Origin: an uncultured Collinsella sp.
GTDB taxonomy: Bacteria > Actinomycetota > Coriobacteriia > Coriobacteriales > Coriobacteriaceae
DNA: 64,000 bases
Reading direction: 5' to 3'
Assembly: GCA_902464965.1 (NCBI GenBank)
Contig: CABQLI010000001.1
Coordinates: forward strand, 1 to 64,000
In this document: piece by piece, positions 60,520-64,000 of the stretch
Position numbering within the stretch: position 1 is the stretch's first letter
How the letters are laid out: each line of letters starts with the position of its first letter
Notes under the pieces: model-generated
The model's input: only the letters and a program-made list of their open reading frames with translations
Databases searched by the model: none
What the model was told of the DNA's origin: nothing
Translations under genes and position numbers: made by a program

Positions 60520-62847
60520 TTAAGCGGAAACTGCGGCGGAAGCAGTGTTGGTCTCATCCTCGTCGGTCCATGCATGCTTGGGCATGGGACGGAAGATCTG
60601 GAAGAGCATCGCGACCAGCAGCACGATAGCCACAACCGTCCAGATACCAAACTGCCCAAGGACAAGCAGGTTGTAGAACTGGTTGATGAACAGGCCGATC
60701 ACCCAAGCGAAGGCGCACTCGTAGCCGATGGCAATCGCGGTCCACTTGCCAGAGTCCATCTGGTTGCGGATGGTGCCAATGGCGGCAAAGCACGGAGCGC
60801 ACAGCAGGTTGAAGGCGCCGAAGGCAACGCAAGCGCCCATAGTCGGGAACATGCCGGCAAACGCGGTCCACAGGCTCGGGTCGGTCTCGCCCGCGTCGGC
60901 GACGGACAGCAGCGAGCCGGCGGTGGCGACGACGTTCTCCTTAGCGACAAGGCCCGAGACGGTCAGTGCGGTTGCCTGCCAGGTGCTAAAACCGAGCGGG
61001 GCGAAGATCCAAGCGACCAGGTTGCCCAGCATGGCAAGCACGGAGTAGTCCATGAACTCCTCGGGGATGCCGTCCATCGCAGGCAGGAAGCCAAAGGAAC
61101 CGTTGTAGCTACCAAAGTTGGACAGGAACCAAACCACGACAGTGGACGCGAAGATGACCGTGCCGGCCTTCTTGATAAAGGCCCAGCAGCGCTCCCACAC
61201 GTGCAGCGCCCAAGAGCGGATCGCCGGGAAGTGGTAGGCAGGAAGCTCCATAACGAACGGCGTCGGGCGGCCGGCGAAGAGCTTGGTCTTCTTGAGCATA
61301 AGGCCCGAGGCGATGACGGCAAAGACGCCCAGGAAGTAGAAGAGCGGGCTGATCCACGCCGCGGTGGTGGAAGAGTCGCCGATGATGGAACCCATGAGCA
61401 GGGCGATGATCGGCAGCTTAGCGCCGCAGGGGATGAACGTGGTAGTCATGACCGTCATGCGGCGGTCCTTCTCGTTCTCGATGGTCTTAGTAGCCATGAC
61501 GCCGGGGACGCCGCAGCCCGAGGACACGAGCATGGGGATGAAGGACTTACCGGACAGGCCAAAGCGGCGGAACACGCGGTCCATGATGAAGGCGACGCGA
61601 GCCATGTAGCCGCAGTCCTCCAGGAAGGACAGCATGACGAACAGCAGGAACATCTGCGGCACAAAGCCGAAGATGGCGCCCAGGCCGCCGACGATACCGT
61701 CGCAGACCAGCGAATCGACCAGGCCACCGTCCTCGGTGCCACCCGCCACAAGGGCGTCGTGGACCATGGTGGTAATACCCGGAACATACGGGCCATACTG
61801 CGCCGGGTCGACCGAATCGGCGTCGTCACCCGCGGCCTCGACAGCCTCATCGTAGGCGTCGCGGCCCTGACCGAGCACATACCAACCGTCGGTACCAAAG
61901 AGCTGGTCGTTGGTGAAGTCGGTCACCGTGCCGCCCAGGGTGGAAACGGCAATGTAGTACACGCAGAACATGATGACCACAAAGATCGGCAGGCCCAGGA
62001 TACGGTTGGTAACCACGCGGTCGATCTTCTCGGAAGTGCTCATCTTGGCCGGAGCCTTGGTGAGGCACTCGTCAATGATGTGCGCGATGACGCCATAGCG
62101 CTCACCGGTGATGATGGACTCGGCGTCGTCGTCGCAATCCTGCTCGCACTGGGCGACCAGCTGCTCTACGCGAGCAGCCTTCTCCTTAGTGAGGTTGATG
62201 AGCTTGCAGGCGTCCGCGTCGCGCTCAAACAGCTTGACAGCGTAGTAGCGGCGCTTGTTGGCGGGAACGCTCGCTGGAAGGTTGTTCTCGATGTGGTCCA
62301 GAACGTCCTCGATGGAGGAGTCGAACTTGTGCTCCGGCACCTGGCCCTTGGAAGCGGCGGACTTCTTAACCTGCTCGAACAGCTCCTTGATGCCCTTGTT
62401 CTTAAGAGCCGAGATCATCATGACCGGACAACCGAGCTTCTTGGAGAGCTTGTCCGTGTCGATCTTATCGCCGTTCTTCTCGACCAGGTCGGCCATGTTG
62501 AGGGCAACGACCACGGGCAGGCCGGTCTCGATAACCTGAAGCGCCAGGTACAGGTTGCGCTCGAGGTTGGTGGCATCGACCACCTGAACGACGACATCGG
62601 GCTCGCCGCTCATGAGGTAATCGCGCGAGCATTGCTCCTCGGGGCTGTAGGGGGAAAGCGAGTAGATGCCAGGGAGGTCCGTGATGGTAACGTTCTTGTC
62701 GCTTAGGAGCTTGGCTTCCTTTTTCTCAACCGTGACGCCGGGCCAGTTGCCAACGTAGCCGTTGGCGCCGGTGATCAGGTTGAAAAGCGTGGTCTTGCCG
62801 CAGTTGGGGTTACCCGCCAGCGCGACATGGATCTGAGAATCCGCCAT
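60520..62847 (-). CDS. feoB: Ferrous iron transporter FeoB
   Basis: A 775-residue membrane protein. The N-terminal G domain has G1 GNPNCGKTT (12-20), G3 DLPGIYSLSPYS and G4 NMAD. A helical insertion follows, then the transport core with two Gate-type segments (GCGVPGVMATK and the mirrored LVAKENVVATAGS). It imports Fe2+ under anaerobic conditions. Two feoA genes lie immediately upstream on the same strand, and a Cys-rich partner downstream. A DtxR-like box lies just before the start. Confidence 0.97.
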   Translation of the reverse strand: MADSQIHVALAGNPNCGKTTLFNLITGANGYVGNWPGVTVEKKEAKLLSDKNVTITDLPGIYSLSPYSPEEQCSRDYLMSGEPDVVVQVVDATNLERNLYLALQVIETGLPVVVALNMADLVEKNGDKIDTDKLSKKLGCPVMMISALKNKGIKELFEQVKKSAASKGQVPEHKFDSSIEDVLDHIENNLPASVPANKRRYYAVKLFERDADACKLINLTKEKAARVEQLVAQCEQDCDDDAESIITGERYGVIAHIIDECLTKAPAKMSTSEKIDRVVTNRILGLPIFVVIMFCVYYIAVSTLGGTVTDFTNDQLFGTDGWYVLGQGRDAYDEAVEAAGDDADSVDPAQYGPYVPGITTMVHDALVAGGTEDGGLVDSLVCDGIVGGLGAIFGFVPQMFLLFVMLSFLEDCGYMARVAFIMDRVFRRFGLSGKSFIPMLVSSGCGVPGVMATKTIENEKDRRMTVMTTTFIPCGAKLPIIALLMGSIIGDSSTTAAWISPLFYFLGVFAVIASGLMLKKTKLFAGRPTPFVMELPAYHFPAIRSWALHVWERCWAFIKKAGTVIFASTVVVWFLSNFGSYNGSFGFLPAMDGIPEEFMDYSVLAMLGNLVAWIFAPLGFSTWQATALTVSGLVAKENVVATAGSLLSVADAGETDPSLWTAFAGMFPTMGACVAFGAFNLLCAPCFAAIGTIRNQMDSGKWTAIAIGYECAFAWVIGLFINQFYNLLVLGQFGIWTVVAIVLLVAMLFQIFRPMPKHAWTDEDETNTASAAVSA

Positions 62848-62922
62848 TCAATCCTTCTTCCTTGTGTGCCTGCGCTGCTTTCTCCGCGCAGGCTGGATAA
62901 TGTGCTTCAAAGATGCTGCATT

Positions 62923-62942
62923 AAGTTAGAAAAACCTAACTT
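62923..62942. promoter_or_regulatory. DtxR/IdeR-like inverted repeat upstream of feoB
   Basis: AAGTTAG-N6-CTAACTT. As read toward feoB it contains AGTTAGGTTTTTCTAACTT, which resembles the TTAGGTTAGCCTAACCTAA consensus of DtxR-type iron repressors. It lies in the 123-bp gap between feoA and feoB. Confidence 0.55.
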
Positions 62943-62970
62943 TATCTGCAGAAATATGCGCCGCGAGTCC

Positions 62971-63192
62971 TTACTGGACCTCGACGACGGCGGCCTCCTC
63001 CTTGCGGATGGAAAGCTCGTAGCCGCGCACGTTGATCTCGACCGGATCACCGAGCGGTGCGACCTTCACGACCTTGAACAAAGTGCCCTTGATGAGCCCC
63101 AGGTCCATAAGGTGGCGGCGAAGCGCACCTTCACCGTGAAGCTTGACGATGGTGGAGCTCTCGCCCACCTTAACGTCACCCAACGTCTTCAT
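62971..63192 (-). CDS. feoA: FeoA-domain protein
   Basis: A 73-residue SH3-like FeoA protein that supports FeoB. The pattern G(E/D)V...L..LGL..G...V....PLGDPVEI.V.G is complete (HLMDLGLIKGTLFKVVKVAPLGDP). It is the middle gene of feoA-feoA-feoB, with 40 bp to the preceding feoA. Confidence 0.92.
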   Translation of the reverse strand: MKTLGDVKVGESSTIVKLHGEGALRRHLMDLGLIKGTLFKVVKVAPLGDPVEINVRGYELSIRKEEAAVVEVQ

Positions 63193-63232
63193 TTACTTGT
63201 CCCCCTTTCAGTGCGTACAGAAATACCGTCGA

Positions 63233-63475
63233 CTAACCGACGGTCATGATGTGCATGGCAACCTTGGAATCGATACCAAAGCGTGCGCCCAGCACAGTGA
63301 CGATGATATTGGCGCCACTCGAGCTCACCACGTGGATTTCGTTGCCCTCGACAAAGCCGAGGTCCTTGAGGTGGTGCTTCATATCCTCATTGCCCTTTAC
63401 ACGAGACACGCGCACGGTTTCGCCCGCTTTTACCATCGAAAGCGGCATTGCCGGCATCTGCGGTCCGCGAGACAT
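63233..63475 (-). CDS. feoA: Second FeoA-domain protein
   Basis: An 80-residue FeoA-like protein (GETVRVSRVKG, HLKDLGFVEGNEIHVVSSSGANIIVTVLGARFGID). Two different feoA genes before one feoB are common in Gram-positive anaerobes. The long dyad at 63518-63571 is in its promoter region. Confidence 0.9.
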   Translation of the reverse strand: MSRGPQMPAMPLSMVKAGETVRVSRVKGNEDMKHHLKDLGFVEGNEIHVVSSSGANIIVTVLGARFGIDSKVAMHIMTVG

Positions 63476-63517
63476 GAGTGGCTCCTAACGTCAGTTCGTC
63501 CTCAACATCGACGCGGT

Positions 63518-63571
63518 AAAAGTTAACCACGCCTATGTTCGCTTTAGTAAACTAACACGTGGTTAACTTTT
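63518..63571. promoter_or_regulatory. Perfect 14-bp inverted repeat upstream of the feo operon
   Basis: AAAAGTTAACCACG (63518-63531) and CGTGGTTAACTTTT (63558-63571), 26 bp apart, with TTTAGTAAACTAA between. The arms share GTTA with the box at 62923. It is a candidate operator pair for an iron-responsive repressor controlling feoA-feoA-feoB. Confidence 0.6.
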
Positions 63572-63620
63572 TGGAAAGGGTCCCCATTCAGATTTCGAAA
63601 AAGTTTCCTATACGAAACAA

Positions 63621-63653
63621 AGGCACCGCAAAGACCGTCTCTTTGCGGTGCCT
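63621..63653 (-). terminator. Terminator of the HPr-like gene, divergent family A hairpin
   Basis: AGGCACCGCAAAGA, 5-nt loop, TCTTTGCGGTGCCT (14-bp perfect stem). The central (A)CCGCAAAG arm matches family A copy 1, but the loop is different. It lies 55 bp past the HPr-like stop. Confidence 0.75.
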
Positions 63654-63707
63654 ATTGATACCAATTTATGCAACAGAGGGGACTGCCCCTTTGTCACATT
63701 GTTGAGG

Positions 63708-63956
63708 TTAAAGCGAGAGGTTTCTGATCGACGTGACGCAGGAGGCCTCATCCACACCCGAAACGCGGAACACGACGTCTTCGCCACATTCGCCGCAGAG
63801 TGCCATGAGCCCTATAACGTCGCGGCCATCCGTGTGGCGATCGCCGATACTGACTGACACGTCGCTACGATGCTTGGCAATGATGTCATAGAGCAGCGCA
63901 ACCGGGCGGGCATGCAATCCCAACGGATCTTTAATCGTCTTTGTAAACTCGACCAT
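63708..63956 (-). CDS. HPr-family phosphocarrier with Asp at position 46
   Basis: An 82-residue HPr-like protein. The active-site His15 lies in LGLHARP, so phosphotransfer from enzyme I is possible. The regulatory serine of Gram-positive HPr (Ser46 in KSIMG) is replaced by Asp46 in GRDVIG, a position that in Bacillus mimics the serine-phosphorylated form when mutated to Asp. Two cysteines follow (LCGEC). It may be a second, specialised HPr rather than the main PTS carrier. The ATG at 63954-63956 follows GGAGGGG. Upstream sequence leaves the window. Confidence 0.83.
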   Translation of the reverse strand: MVEFTKTIKDPLGLHARPVALLYDIIAKHRSDVSVSIGDRHTDGRDVIGLMALCGECGEDVVFRVSGVDEASCVTSIRNLSL

Positions 63957-64000
63957 GTCCCCTCCCGCGGCATCGCACATTCGGCCGGCAAACCCAGCCA

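Noticed and set aside
60385..62706. 773-codon open frame on the plus strand opposite feoB
   Set aside because: It is antisense to a fully conserved feoB, has a His/Asp/Gly-rich composition typical of GC-rich antisense frames, and shows no domain.

Overview
The window looks like chromosomal DNA of a high-GC Gram-positive gut bacterium of the class Coriobacteriia, most likely Collinsella or a close relative. This is an inference from GC-rich codon use, sortase-type pilin genes, a Gram-positive type I-alpha glutamine synthetase beside an orphan OmpR-type regulator, and a large sugar-acid repertoire. No rRNA, tRNA, transposase, prophage or CRISPR array was recognised.

Layout. 1-4029: two pilus or surface-protein genes, the second running off the window. 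4535-13315: a HAD phosphatase, an MFS exporter, moaA with a moaC-mobB fusion, a nuclease-like protein, and a MATE pump with its MerR regulator. 13374-19774: ligA, an HtrA protease, a degenerate response regulator and glnA. 19909-23093: a LacI regulator with kdgK and kdgA. 23487-32034: two GntR regulators, an AAA ATPase, an IlvD/Edd sugar-acid dehydratase, a GntP permease, and DhuD/DhuI. 32155-34104: an Old Yellow Enzyme-type reductase. 34353-42622: kdpFABC divergent from kdpDE. 42719-43936: a GltD-like oxidoreductase. 44040-59896: a pectin/galacturonate locus on the minus strand, made of an isomerase, GH105, a GDSL esterase, two alpha/beta hydrolases, pectinesterase, GH28, a GPH symporter, uxaA, uxaB, uxaC and a LacI regulator. 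60041-63475: a feo iron locus. 63708-63956: an HPr-like protein.

The carbon genes converge on 2-keto-3-deoxygluconate (KDG). Imported pectic oligosaccharides would be de-esterified and cut in the cytoplasm, since none of these enzymes has a signal peptide. Saturated galacturonate would go through UxaC-UxaB-UxaA. Unsaturated uronate released by GH105 would go through DhuI-DhuD. Gluconate-type acids would enter by GntP and the IlvD/Edd dehydratase. KdgK and KdgA would then make pyruvate and glyceraldehyde 3-phosphate. Shared operators (GTGAACGTTCAC) tie dhuD, GH105, the GPH symporter and uxaC into one apparent regulon. A second conserved 27-28 bp element lies upstream of four of the promoters.

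The most unusual feature is between the genes. At least three families of short palindromic elements recur with fixed lengths: five copies of 67-68 bp, three of 65 bp, and four or five of 33 bp. There are also several larger one-copy inverted-repeat elements of 101-239 bp. Most sit just 3' of genes. They look like a population of REP/MITE-like or terminator-like elements.
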